Shown here piece by piece: positions 50,301 to 59,400 of a stretch of 64,000 bases of DNA. Below the pieces are notes generated by a model. That model saw only the letters and a list, made by a program, of their open reading frames with translations. It made no database searches and was not told the origin of the DNA. Source of the stretch: JAEUMW01 sp963734295 (lineage in GTDB: Bacteria; Pseudomonadota; Gammaproteobacteria; Burkholderiales; JAEUMW01); assembly GCA_963734295.1 (NCBI GenBank), contig CAVTGS010000012.1, forward strand, positions 62,001-126,000, given 5' to 3'. The stretch's first letter is position 1. Every line of letters starts with the position of its first letter. Made by a program: the position numbers and the translations under genes.

Positions 50301-51120
50301 GGTGCTGGCGAGCCAGAACCGCTCGGCACGGCTCACGATCCACGGGTGCGGGGCGGCGACGATCGTGTCGATCGCCGGCCGGATGCTGCTGAGCGGGTTC
50401 AATTTCCTCGAGCTGCGTGACATGGCAATCGCCCCGGCCGAGAGCGGCGTACTGCTGCAGACAATCAACGAGCTGCGGCTGTCGGGCCTCGCTATGGGTC
50501 GTCGCGAGACCCCCGAGCTCGGCCGTCCGCTGCTGATGGTGAGCGGCGCGAGCCGGGTGCGGATGATCGGCTGCGAGATCAGCGCCGCGGCGCCTGCGTC
50601 GGCCAGCTTCGAGAACGTCTCGAACGAATGCCATCTCGGCGGCAACGTCTTCCTCGGGCCGCTCAGCTTCTACGGCCTGCCTGGCGAGGACCCGTCGCGG
50701 GCGCTGATGGATCGGCTCGGCGACGGGCAGCGTTCGCAGCTGAACGCGCGCGGGCATCTGCACCTGACCGACAACAGCCTGCAGCGGCTGACCATCGGCC
50801 AAGCAGTGGCGACGCAGCTCGTGGAGCAGGCGACGGCCGATGGCATCTTCCAGAGCGCCGCGATGCAGGGCAACACGTTCTCGGTGCAGAGCAACGTCTT
50901 CGTCAGCGCGCTGCTGAGCTTCGGCGGCAACAGCTTCGTCGCCGAACCGCAGGACGGCACGACGCCGTACGGCGTAATGATCGCAACGCGCGCGGCCGCC
51001 GCCGGCAACGTCGCGGTGCGCAACGGCGACGAGGCGATCCTGCGCTTCCTCATCCCGAGCGACGGCGGCTTCAGCGGGGCTGCGAACCAGGTGTTCACGT
51101 CGCCGCAGTCGACGCCATGA
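47364..51120 (+). CDS. Giant fibre-like protein: DUF6519 module, six-repeat beta-propeller, Ig-like domains, beta-helix; frameshifted near 50160
   Basis: The N-terminus (MKADLSRTTFDRAQHYSAVRLQQGRIVTDADWNEQADI) matches the module that opens many eCIS proteins after gpI (DUF6519). Residues ~70-350 hold at least six BNR/Ycf48-like repeats with the S-x-D-G-G-x-T-W signature, an apparent beta-propeller inserted after that module. The original module then resumes (VNLSLEPGRYYVDGMLCELE). Two Big-1-like domains (about 710-930, LQYVSGDGQQAAAG) follow, then a glycine-rich beta-helix. One extra base in a G/C run near 50160 divides the frame; corrected length is about 1250. It is likely the fibre or host-recognition protein. 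The propeller could bind a receptor glycan; that is an inference. Confidence 0.75.
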
Positions 51121-51145
51121 GGGGGTCTGCGCGTCGCACTAGCCG

Positions 51146-53980
51146 ATGACCGCGCCCCCGCTTTCCGAGCGCTTCGCGCACTACCGCGATCGCCATCGCG
51201 GCGCGACGATCGTCGTCTGCGGCTGCGGTGCGTCGCTCGAGCTGCTCGAGCGGCCCGAGCACTTCGTCACGATCGGCGTCAACGACGTGGGGCGCCACTT
51301 TACGCCCGACTACCTGGTCGTCGTGAACGAGCGCCGGCAGTTCGACCCCGAGCGATATCTCTACGTGGAGCGATCGGAGGCTCGAGTCGTGTTCACGCAG
51401 ATCGAACGCATCGGCCTGTCGCATCCGCGCATCGTCCGCTTTCGCCTCGGCCGGCGCGGCGGCACCGATCGGGCGGATGCCGAGTCGCTGCACTATTCGA
51501 ACAACTCGCCGTACGTCGCGGTGAACCTGGCGCGCCACCTCGGCGCGCGTCGCATCGGGCTGCTCGGCGTCGATTTCAACGACAACCATTTCTTCGGCGC
51601 GACCGGGCGCCATCCGCTCGCCGGCCAGTTGGCGCAGATCGACCGCGAGTATGGAGCGTTGTGCGAGGCCTGCCGCGCCGAAGGCGTGGAACTCGTGAAC
51701 CTGAGTCCGACCAGTCGATTGCAGTCGCTGCCGCGGGCGAGTCTCGCCGAGTGGGCGGGCGCAGCGCCCAGTCGTCATGCGCACCGGCGCGTCTTCTTCG
51801 TGCATTACCGCTTCCTGTCCTGCGGCACGGTGTTCGAGACCGGCCTGCGCGAGGCGGCCGCTGAGCTCGGCATCGCGCACGAGCACGCCGACTGGGACGA
51901 CGCGCAACTGCCGCACAAGCTCGAACGCTTCGCGCCGGATCTCATCTTCGTCGTGCACGGCCGGCGCTGCGTGCAGCGTTGGGGCCGGCGCCTCGCGCGC
52001 TGGCCTGCGGCGGTGTGGCTGCTCGACGAGCCGTATGAAGTCGACGATACGGCGGCCTGGTCGGGCCAGTTCGACACGGTATTCGTCAACGACGGGTCGA
52101 GCCTGGAACGCCACCGCAACGCCCACGAGCTGCCGGTGGCCTATGCGCCCGTGCTGCACCACGGCCTCCCGGAGGCGGCGCGGCCGCGGCGCGTCGGCTT
52201 CATCGGCGGCGCGAATCCGGCGCGCGCAGCGATGCTCGCCAGCCTGGCCGGGCGCGGGCTCGTCGACTACGTGGTCGGCGGGCCGTGGCACGACGCGCGG
52301 CTCGCGATGCTCTGCCTCGGGACGAACGTGCCGGCCGAACGCACCGCAGCGCTCTACCGCGAGACGGCGATCGTGCTGAACGTGTTCCGCGACCGGCACC
52401 ACTACAATCGCGCCGGGCTGCCGGGACTTGCGATGAACCCGCGCATCGTCGAAGCGCTGGCCTGCGGCGCGCTGGTGCTGAGCGAGCCGCGCCCGGGGCT
52501 CGCGAGCGCGGTGCCCGAGCTGCCGACCTTCCGCAACGAGGCCGAGGCGGCCGCGCTCATCGAACGCTTCCTCGCCGACCCGGCCGAGCGACTGCGCGTG
52601 CAGCGCGCCTGCGCGGCGCGGCTCGCCGATGCCACCTATGTCCAGCGATTGAGGACGGCCATGGACCTTGCCCTCGACCCGTCGCGCCTGGGCGCAGCGG
52701 CTGCACTGCCGACGCCCGTTGTCCCCGTGCAGAGGATCGACCGTGCGCTGCCAGAGCACGCTCCAGCCCAGGTTGCCGTGGCGCGCATCGATGCCGTTGC
52801 GCCGCCCGATTGCGTCGAGCCGTTCGACGAGAACTGGGACGACCTCGGGGGCGTCGTGCGCCGGCGCGGCGGCGGCGAGCTGGCGATCGATCCCGGCCTG
52901 CAGCGCGGCCCGGGCTTCGAGCGCGGCCTCGCGAGCCGGGCGCGCTTCGAAGCGGTCGAACTGACGTTCGAGGCGTGCCTCGAACCCGGTGCGTTGCTGC
53001 TCGCGAAGCTGCACCAGGCCGATCGGCTGGACCAGACCGCCAACTCCTACCACCTGCTGGCCGACGAGCGCCGCGCCTACCTCGCGCGCCACCGGCACGT
53101 GTTCCGCCATCTCGAGCCGCCACGCAGCGCCTGGGTGCGCTGGCGGCTCACCTGCGACGGCGGCGTGCTCGCGCTGTGGCGCAACGACCGGCTGATGCAT
53201 CGCGTGCGCGACCGCGAGCTCAACGGCGGCTATGCCTTCATCGGCGCGCAGGGCGGCGCGGTGCGCGTGCGCGGACTCGAGCTCGCCGCGGTCGAGCGCC
53301 CGCCCGCGGCGGCCGCCGCAGCCGAGGACGTGGCCGAGACCCTGCAGCCGGTGCGGGCCGCGATGCCGCGCCTCTCGATCGTCACGACGGTGTACGACCG
53401 CACCGAGTGTCTGCGCCACTGCATCGCCTCGGTGCGCCGGCTCGCGTTCCGCGACTACGAACACCTGATCGTCGCCGACCATCCGCCGCCCGAGGTGGTC
53501 GAGCGCCTCCGCGGCATCGTCGCGCGGGCCGACGATCCGCGCATCGGCCTCTACAACCTGCGCCAGCGCCACAACAACTGGGGCATCGCGCCGGCCGCGG
53601 CGGGGCTGCGGCGTTCGCGCGGCGAGTTCGTCTCGTTCCTCTCCGACGACAACGGCTATCTGCCGGATCACGTCGAGCCGCTGGTGCGCACGCTGGACCG
53701 CGATCCGGCGCTCGGTTTCGTCTACAGCTCGTGCCAGTACGACGGGCGGCTCGTGCTCGCGCATCCGGTGCCGCGCCCCGGGCGCATCGATCTCGGGCAG
53801 CCGATGTTCCGCCGCGAGCTGTTCGAGCTGCACCTGAACGACAGCCTGCCGTTCGACATGATGGCGTGGGACTGGCACCTGGTCGACACGCTGATGCGCC
53901 GCGGCGTGCGCTGGCGCCACGTGAACCGGCCGAGCTTCATCTTCCGGCTCGCGAAGTATCCGCAGCTGATGGCGGCCTGA
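51146..53980 (+). CDS. Four-domain glycosyltransferase fusion next to the fibre gene
   Basis: The 944-residue protein has an MptE/DUF115-like N-terminal domain (GATIVVCGCGASLELLERPEHFVTIGVND; residues ~18-210) and a CgeB-type glycosyltransferase domain (about 215-505) with the WLLDEPYEVDDTAAW and MNPRIVEALACGALVLSEPR motifs. A concanavalin/laminin-G-like beta domain lies at about 560-720, and a GT2 domain at about 738-944 (RLSIVTTVYDRTECLRHCIAS, nucleotide-binding SDDNGYLPDHV). It lies 25 bases after the fibre gene on the same strand, so it is probably co-transcribed with the contractile system. Glycosylating fibre or another particle component would be a reasonable role, unproven. No membrane segment, so cytoplasmic. 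Confidence 0.8.
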   Translation: MTAPPLSERFAHYRDRHRGATIVVCGCGASLELLERPEHFVTIGVNDVGRHFTPDYLVVVNERRQFDPERYLYVERSEARVVFTQIERIGLSHPRIVRFRLGRRGGTDRADAESLHYSNNSPYVAVNLARHLGARRIGLLGVDFNDNHFFGATGRHPLAGQLAQIDREYGALCEACRAEGVELVNLSPTSRLQSLPRASLAEWAGAAPSRHAHRRVFFVHYRFLSCGTVFETGLREAAAELGIAHEHADWDDAQLPHKLERFAPDLIFVVHGRRCVQRWGRRLARWPAAVWLLDEPYEVDDTAAWSGQFDTVFVNDGSSLERHRNAHELPVAYAPVLHHGLPEAARPRRVGFIGGANPARAAMLASLAGRGLVDYVVGGPWHDARLAMLCLGTNVPAERTAALYRETAIVLNVFRDRHHYNRAGLPGLAMNPRIVEALACGALVLSEPRPGLASAVPELPTFRNEAEAAALIERFLADPAERLRVQRACAARLADATYVQRLRTAMDLALDPSRLGAAAALPTPVVPVQRIDRALPEHAPAQVAVARIDAVAPPDCVEPFDENWDDLGGVVRRRGGGELAIDPGLQRGPGFERGLASRARFEAVELTFEACLEPGALLLAKLHQADRLDQTANSYHLLADERRAYLARHRHVFRHLEPPRSAWVRWRLTCDGGVLALWRNDRLMHRVRDRELNGGYAFIGAQGGAVRVRGLELAAVERPPAAAAAAEDVAETLQPVRAAMPRLSIVTTVYDRTECLRHCIASVRRLAFRDYEHLIVADHPPPEVVERLRGIVARADDPRIGLYNLRQRHNNWGIAPAAAGLRRSRGEFVSFLSDDNGYLPDHVEPLVRTLDRDPALGFVYSSCQYDGRLVLAHPVPRPGRIDLGQPMFRRELFELHLNDSLPFDMMAWDWHLVDTLMRRGVRWRHVNRPSFIFRLAKYPQLMAA

Positions 53981-53983
53981 TCG

Positions 53984-54790
53984 ATGATCTCCTACTGCAT
54001 CGCCGTCTACCGCCCGACCTACGCGCGGCTGCTGCTCGAAGACCTGGTGCGGAAGACGACCGCGCGCTACGAAATCCTGGTCTGGCTCAACGTGCAGGAC
54101 GCCGTGCTCGAAGCCGAGATCGCAGCCGCCAGGCAGCGGGGTGTGCCATTGCGCATCGTGGGCCGCACGCCGCACAACATCGGCATGTGTGCGTACCGGG
54201 AGCTCTTCCGCGCGTCCCGCTATCCGCTGATCGTGCAGATCGACGACGACGTGATCTGCGTTTCGCGGCGGATTGCCGAACGGGCGGTGAGCCTGTTCGA
54301 ACAATTTCCGAAGGTCAGGCAGCTGGTTGCAGACGTGTGGCAGGACGAGTTCACCACGGGAGCGCGGCCGCCGCTGGACGCCTACCGCTGCGTGGACGCG
54401 CGTGAGGGGCTCTACGACGGCCCCATCGATGGCTGGTTCTCGATCTATCACCGGTCGATCCTGCCGGTGCTGCTGTCATTGCCCTTCAGCAGCTACTGCT
54501 GCCTCGGCGCCATGGTGCGAAGCCGGCTCAGCCAGCGGGGCCTGTCTGGACTGCTCTGTACGCGGATGAAGGTATTTCACGTGATCGGGCCTCAATACGC
54601 CGCTCTGTTCGACATGCTGGAGTCCGAAGTGGAAAAGTACCGGCGCCTCGGGCGGTCCGACATCGTCGACTGGTACTCGGGGGCGAAGACGAGCCTGCCC
54701 CCGGCAGAAGTGCTCGAGCGCCAATACGCCGGGATCATGCGCAGCCTGGAAGCGGATGACCTGGGAGCGCAGGACCCGCGCGTTGCATGA
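53984..54790 (+). CDS. GT2-like glycosyltransferase
   Basis: The 268-residue protein has a GT-A-like fold: MISYCIAVYRPTYARLLLEDLVRKTTARYEILVWLNVQ, acidic metal-binding motif VQIDDDVICVSRR (a DDD in place of the usual DXD), and a C-terminal substrate region (GLYDGPIDGWFSIYHRS). It starts three bases after the fusion glycosyltransferase and must be co-translated with it. No transmembrane helix. With the preceding gene it forms a two-gene glycosylation module at the end of the contractile-system cluster. Sugar and acceptor are unknown. Confidence 0.8.
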   Translation: MISYCIAVYRPTYARLLLEDLVRKTTARYEILVWLNVQDAVLEAEIAAARQRGVPLRIVGRTPHNIGMCAYRELFRASRYPLIVQIDDDVICVSRRIAERAVSLFEQFPKVRQLVADVWQDEFTTGARPPLDAYRCVDAREGLYDGPIDGWFSIYHRSILPVLLSLPFSSYCCLGAMVRSRLSQRGLSGLLCTRMKVFHVIGPQYAALFDMLESEVEKYRRLGRSDIVDWYSGAKTSLPPAEVLERQYAGIMRSLEADDLGAQDPRVA

Positions 54791-54897
54791 ATCCAAGCAA
54801 GGGGAACACATGAACGGATCGCACGCCTGTCGGGCTGCACCACGAGTACTCACTCGCGGCGGCGGTCACCCGACGCATGCTTTGCGGAGGACAGGGT

Positions 54898-55854
54898 ATG
54901 CTCAATCTTCGTCTGTTCGGCTCGCTCTTCGCCTCATGGCGCGTGGCGGGCCGCGCGACCGAACCCATCCCGCTGACCCCTCGACCGGGCAGCCTGCTCG
55001 CCTACCTTGCCCTGTCGCGCGGCCAGTTCTTCGCTCGCGGTGACCTGATCGCCACATTGTGGGACGAGCACCATGGATCGGGCGCCGGGGGCTGCTTCAA
55101 CACCACACTGTGGCGCTTACGCAAGGCGGTCGAGCGTCCGCCACTGCACGCCGGTGAGCTCATCGCCGGTGACCACCACGGTTCGGTGGGCATGCCGCGC
55201 GACGCGCAGTGCGTACTGGATGTTGAGGAATTCCAGCGTCTCGTGGTGCCGCCACTGGCCAAGTCGATCGAGCGTTTAGAGGCCTGCGACATCGAGGACC
55301 TTAGGAGCGGAGTCGCGTGTTATACGGAAGACATACTCTCTGGCTTTAGCGACGAATGGGCGATGCGCGAACGCGAGAAGCTTCGCCGCCATTACCTGAA
55401 TGCGCTCGGCCGGCTAATGCAGGTGTGCACGCTGGCCCGTGACTACCCGGGCGCGATCGGCTATGCCCAGCAGATTCTCGACCGAGACATGCTGCGCGAA
55501 GACACCCATTGTGACCTGATGCGCCTGCTGGTGCGGAACGGCCAGCGCGCGCTGGCGCTGCGCCAGTTCGAGCGCTGCCGCGATGCCTTGCGCCGCGAAC
55601 TCGCGATCCAGCCGATGCGCGAAACGATTGTGCTGTACCAGCAGATCGCCGAGCATGCGGTTGGGCACGATGTCAGCGACGAGCCGTGGCCAGTGTCCCC
55701 GGCGATGGACGTCGCCTATTCGAGTCCCAAGCCGTCCTTAGGCGCCTTCGAGCTGATCGCCGCAGCGCGCCGCCACCTTACGCTTGCCGACGAGCAGTTG
55801 CAGCGCACGCTGCCTTTCGTCACACCGCCCTCACGACCGCCGCACCCCGAGTAA
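54898..55854 (+). CDS. SARP/BTAD-family transcriptional activator
   Basis: The 318-residue protein has an N-terminal OmpR-type winged helix (LNLRLFGSLFASWRVAG...TPRPGSLLAYLALSRGQFFARGDLIATLW...CFNTTLWRLRKAVE). A BTAD helical domain follows (DILSGFSDEWAMREREKLRRHYLNALGRLMQVCTLARDYPGAIGYAQQILDRDMLREDTHCDLMRLLVRNGQRALALRQFERCRDALRRELAIQP). SARPs bind direct repeats of 11-bp period and recruit RNA polymerase. GGAGG lies 7 bases before ATG 54898. They are far more common in Actinobacteria, so finding one here is notable. It precedes an operon with a matching repeat array, so it is probably that operon's activator. Its 3' end is tandemly duplicated. Confidence 0.85.
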   Translation: MLNLRLFGSLFASWRVAGRATEPIPLTPRPGSLLAYLALSRGQFFARGDLIATLWDEHHGSGAGGCFNTTLWRLRKAVERPPLHAGELIAGDHHGSVGMPRDAQCVLDVEEFQRLVVPPLAKSIERLEACDIEDLRSGVACYTEDILSGFSDEWAMREREKLRRHYLNALGRLMQVCTLARDYPGAIGYAQQILDRDMLREDTHCDLMRLLVRNGQRALALRQFERCRDALRRELAIQPMRETIVLYQQIAEHAVGHDVSDEPWPVSPAMDVAYSSPKPSLGAFELIAAARRHLTLADEQLQRTLPFVTPPSRPPHPE

Positions 55855-56026
55855 GTGCCGTGAGCCGTCTGTGATGGTCGTGTGATGCAGCTGATCGCCG
55901 CAGCGCGCCGCCACCTTACGCTTGCCGACGAGCAGTTGCAGCGCACGCTGCCTTTTGTCACACCGCCCTCACGACCTCCGCACCCCAAGTGAGTCCCGCG
56001 TAGAGCCATCTGTGATGGTCGTGTGA
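55751..56026 (+). repeat. 138-bp tandem duplication of the SARP gene 3' end
   Basis: Bases 55751-55888 and 55889-56026 are near-identical copies that include the last ~34 codons of the SARP gene, its stop region and the first TGTGATG repeat units. A few substitutions distinguish the copies, and the second copy is not read as part of the gene. The duplication extends the operator-like repeat array. Confidence 0.85.
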
Positions 56027-56054
56027 TGCTCGTGTGATGGCGCGGTGACGGCGC
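56011..56054 (+). promoter_or_regulatory. Four 11-bp direct repeats, candidate SARP operator
   Basis: Units TGTGATGGTCG, TGTGATGCTCG, TGTGATGGCGC and GGTGACGGCGC stand head-to-tail with exact 11-bp spacing. This is the layout of SARP operators: a 7-bp recognition element plus 4-bp spacer. It lies 32 bases before the next gene and just after the SARP gene. Two further units (55870-55891) occur in the first duplicate. No clear -10 box is visible; SARP-dependent promoters usually have weak -35 elements overlapping the repeats. Confidence 0.72.
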
Positions 56055-56086
56055 AGGTTCACACTGGTTCGCGTCACCCCTTCGTC

Positions 56087-56422
56087 ATGAAGAAGACGCC
56101 ATCCATGCCCCTGCTCGAAGACCATACCGCGTCGTTCATCGTGCGCATCCGGCGCGAGAATAGCGACACGCCCGGCGCACTCGGCGACTGGCGCGGCTCG
56201 ATCGAGCATGTGCCGTCGGGCCGGCGTGCCTTCTTTCGCGACCTTGGGGCGATCGCCCAGTTCATGAAGCCGCATCTCACCGAACTCGGCATCGACACCG
56301 CGTCGCGGTTCTGGGAACTGATGTCCGAGGACGCAGTCTCGGACGCCACCGCCCCGGTGGGCTATCCGCCGGCACCCGCGCCGCGGCGCAGACCCGGACG
56401 CCGCCCCCCATCGCGCAGCTGA
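56087..56422 (+). CDS. Small protein, first gene of the SARP-linked operon
   Basis: The 111-residue protein starts MKKTPSMPLLEDHTASFIVRIRRENSDTPGALGDWRGSIEHVPSGRRAFFRDLGAIAQFMKPHLTELGI. It has a beta-rich N-terminal half, a helix and a Pro/Arg-rich tail. The pattern FIVRI-x-WRG-x-IEHV-SG-x-x-x-FFRDL is typical of small uncharacterised proteins of bacterial hydrolase operons; I know of no function. ATG 56105 is an alternative start with a slightly better purine stretch before it. It opens a run of genes at 19-base or overlapping spacing. Confidence 0.6.
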   Translation: MKKTPSMPLLEDHTASFIVRIRRENSDTPGALGDWRGSIEHVPSGRRAFFRDLGAIAQFMKPHLTELGIDTASRFWELMSEDAVSDATAPVGYPPAPAPRRRPGRRPPSRS

Positions 56423-56441
56423 CGTAGCCAGGAGACCCGCC

Positions 56442-59400
56442 ATGCCCCGCATCCAGGCCAACCGAGACGCCATTGACGACCGCTTCAGTGTGCTTGGCTT
56501 CACCGTGCGCAGCGAGAGCCCCCTGTTCGAAGTCGGCGTGGCCACCGACCCAGCTCTCTTCCGCGTTGACAACAAGGCCGCGCGCAATCGCCGCAACTTT
56601 TTCTCCAGCCGCAGTTCCGGCGTGCTGCGCGCGCGGCGCGGCGAAGCCGTGTACTTGGTGCCACCCGACGTGCTCAGTAATTTCATCGGGCAGCCCAAGC
56701 TGTATTTCGGACTTGCGACCTACCGCGAGAACAGCAAGGGCGCGCCCGATTACGTGCAGGCGCCCGGCGCCGGCACCATGTACGTCAGCCTCAGCGGCCT
56801 GACCGAGCGGGGCCTGCGCCGGCTCACCTCAAGTGCACTGGTGAGCAGCTACGGGCACGTCAACGGCCGTGACCCGAGCCTCGAGTGGGGCGGCGACGCG
56901 TGGCCCCAGCCGGCATCAACCGGCACGGCGGCTGCACCGACCGGCGCCGCGACGTCGTCGACCAACGCCAACCCGCCGGCGCCGTACGACGACGGTTTCG
57001 GCGTCTTTCCCGATGCCGCGGCACACGCGGGCAACGGCGCGACGCCGGCCACCCCCCCGACAGCCGCCACGCCAGCCGCCACCGCGCAGGCGCTGCGCCG
57101 CGTTGCCACGCCTTACGCGCGCGTCCTCACCGACGATAGCGACTTGCGCGGCATCGAAGGCCCGATCCCCGACGCGCCGGACGATGCGCCCGCCGCGCCC
57201 GCTGCCGCGCAAACGCTCGACGCTCCGGCACCCGAATACCCGCAGGCGAGCCGCTTCGTTCCCGCGGCGGCGAAAAACTATCGCGCGATGTCGAGTGCGC
57301 GCACGATCGACAAGGTTGTGCTGCACATCACCGACGGCGGCGCGAACATCAACGGCACGATCGCGTGGTTCCGCAACCCGCAGGCACAGGTCAGCGCGCA
57401 TTACGTGATTGGCCGCGACGGCGAGGTGGTGCAGATGGTGCGCCACAACGACAAGGCGTGGCACGCGAGCTCAGCCAATACGGCTAGCATCGGCATCGAG
57501 CACGTGGCCAACACGCGCGGGCTCATTCCGACCGGGGTGCAATTGTGCGCATCGGCAGCGCTGGTCGCGTGGCTGTGCGATCAGTTCGGCATTCCGCCCG
57601 ACCGCGAGCACATCCTCGGACACTCCGAGGCCGACCCCCGCACGAGCCACACCGGCTGCCCCAACGCCGTTTGGAACTGGGACCACTACATGCAGATGAT
57701 CGACACACGCTCGTGCATCGAGCCGGCGGCGGCCATCGCACAGTCGCTCGGCGCGCGGCGACAACGCGCGGTCGCAAGGGCGCAGCCGGCGCTCGCGCGT
57801 GCGCAGGAGATCATCACGCCGTTCTATGATCCGGCCAACCCGGCCAGCGCGCTGACATGCCAGAACGACGCCTTCAGCCAGGCGCGCGAGGAGTGGTTCG
57901 TCGGTGTGCCGAACACGCGGATGTTCCCGCATTCGGCAATCGTCAAGTTGACGATGGCCGCGCCCAACGGCGACATGTACGGTGGCACCGGTTTCTACAT
58001 CGGCCGCGACCGCATCCTTACGTGCGCGCACAATCTGCACGGCATGTCGCGGGTGACGATCGCACCCGGAAGCAACGCCGCTGGCGACACTCCGTTCGGA
58101 AGCGCAACGGTGCAGAGTTCGGGCTGGCGCATCGCGCCGGGCTACAGCGGCGATGGCGACTGGCCGCACGACCTTGCGGTGATCGACACCGCGCCGATCG
58201 CGGCGCCAAACGGCCGCTGGTTCGACTTTCTCAACGCGACGCCGTCGGACCGCATGCCGATCGTCGTCTGCGGATACTCGGCGCAGTCCGACGCGGTACC
58301 TGAACTGACGCAGGCGATCGACGGCGAGAAGCAGCACCTGCACGGCGGCTACGCGAGCGAACAGACCGACCTGGAGACGATCCAGTACACCATCCTGACG
58401 CTGAAGGGTGCGAGCGGCTCGCCGGTCTACCACCTGAGCGAAGGCCGCGACGGGGCGCTGCAAGCGCTGGTCACCGCAGTGCATGTCACCGGCGAGCCGG
58501 CGGCGCGCGGACTCAACGGCGGCTGCTTCATGACGCCGCAGAAGATCGATTGGATCGAGCGCCGCACGACGACGCTCTCGCTGCGATCGGGAGCGCGCAC
58601 GCTCGCCGCGACGACGCGGGCGCTGGCCGCGACGTCGGTCCACTGGGACGAAGTGCCGTCCTATCCGCAGACGAGCCCGATGTCGTGCTGGGCGGCGAGC
58701 GCAGCTATGGTCGTCGGCTGGCGCGACCGCATGTCGATCGCGGACGCCGAGATCGCGCGCATGGTGCCAGTCATCGACGCGTATCGCGCTGGGCTGTGGC
58801 CGCGCGACCGGCAGCAACTCGCAGATGCCTGGAACCTCGTCGCGGAGCCGCCGGCCTCCTACACGATCGACTCCTGGGTGCAAATGCTGCAGACCTACGG
58901 CCCGCTGTACGTCGATATGACGTGGAGCGGTCCGGAGGGCGGCCATGTGCGCGTGCTGGTCGGCATGGAGACCGACGGCAACCCCGACGGCTCCGGCACG
59001 ACGATGTACATGCACGACCCGTGGCCCGAGACGCCTGGGCGCATCAAGCTGCCGTTCGCCGATTTCCTTGCGCTGTACGAGAACCGCACCGGCAACTCCG
59101 GCGGCCAGCTGCTCTACCAGATCCTGCACGCCGACCGCATTCCCGAAGGCGTGCAGCCGGCTACCGCGGTGCCGTTCGCGCTGACGCTCGCGTCCGAGGC
59201 CGAGCTTGCCGCTACCGAGCCACCGTCGACAAAGACGGCCTACGCGGGCGGTGACCTGAACGCGCCGGCGTCGCCGAAGAACGGCAACGCGCAACCGGCG
59301 CGCGCCGACCACCTGCCGCCGCCGCCGGCGCCGATCGTGCAGCAGCAGGCTCTGCGCGCGCGCCCGCGCTCGCTCGCGGCCGAGATCGTCGAGGTCGAGT

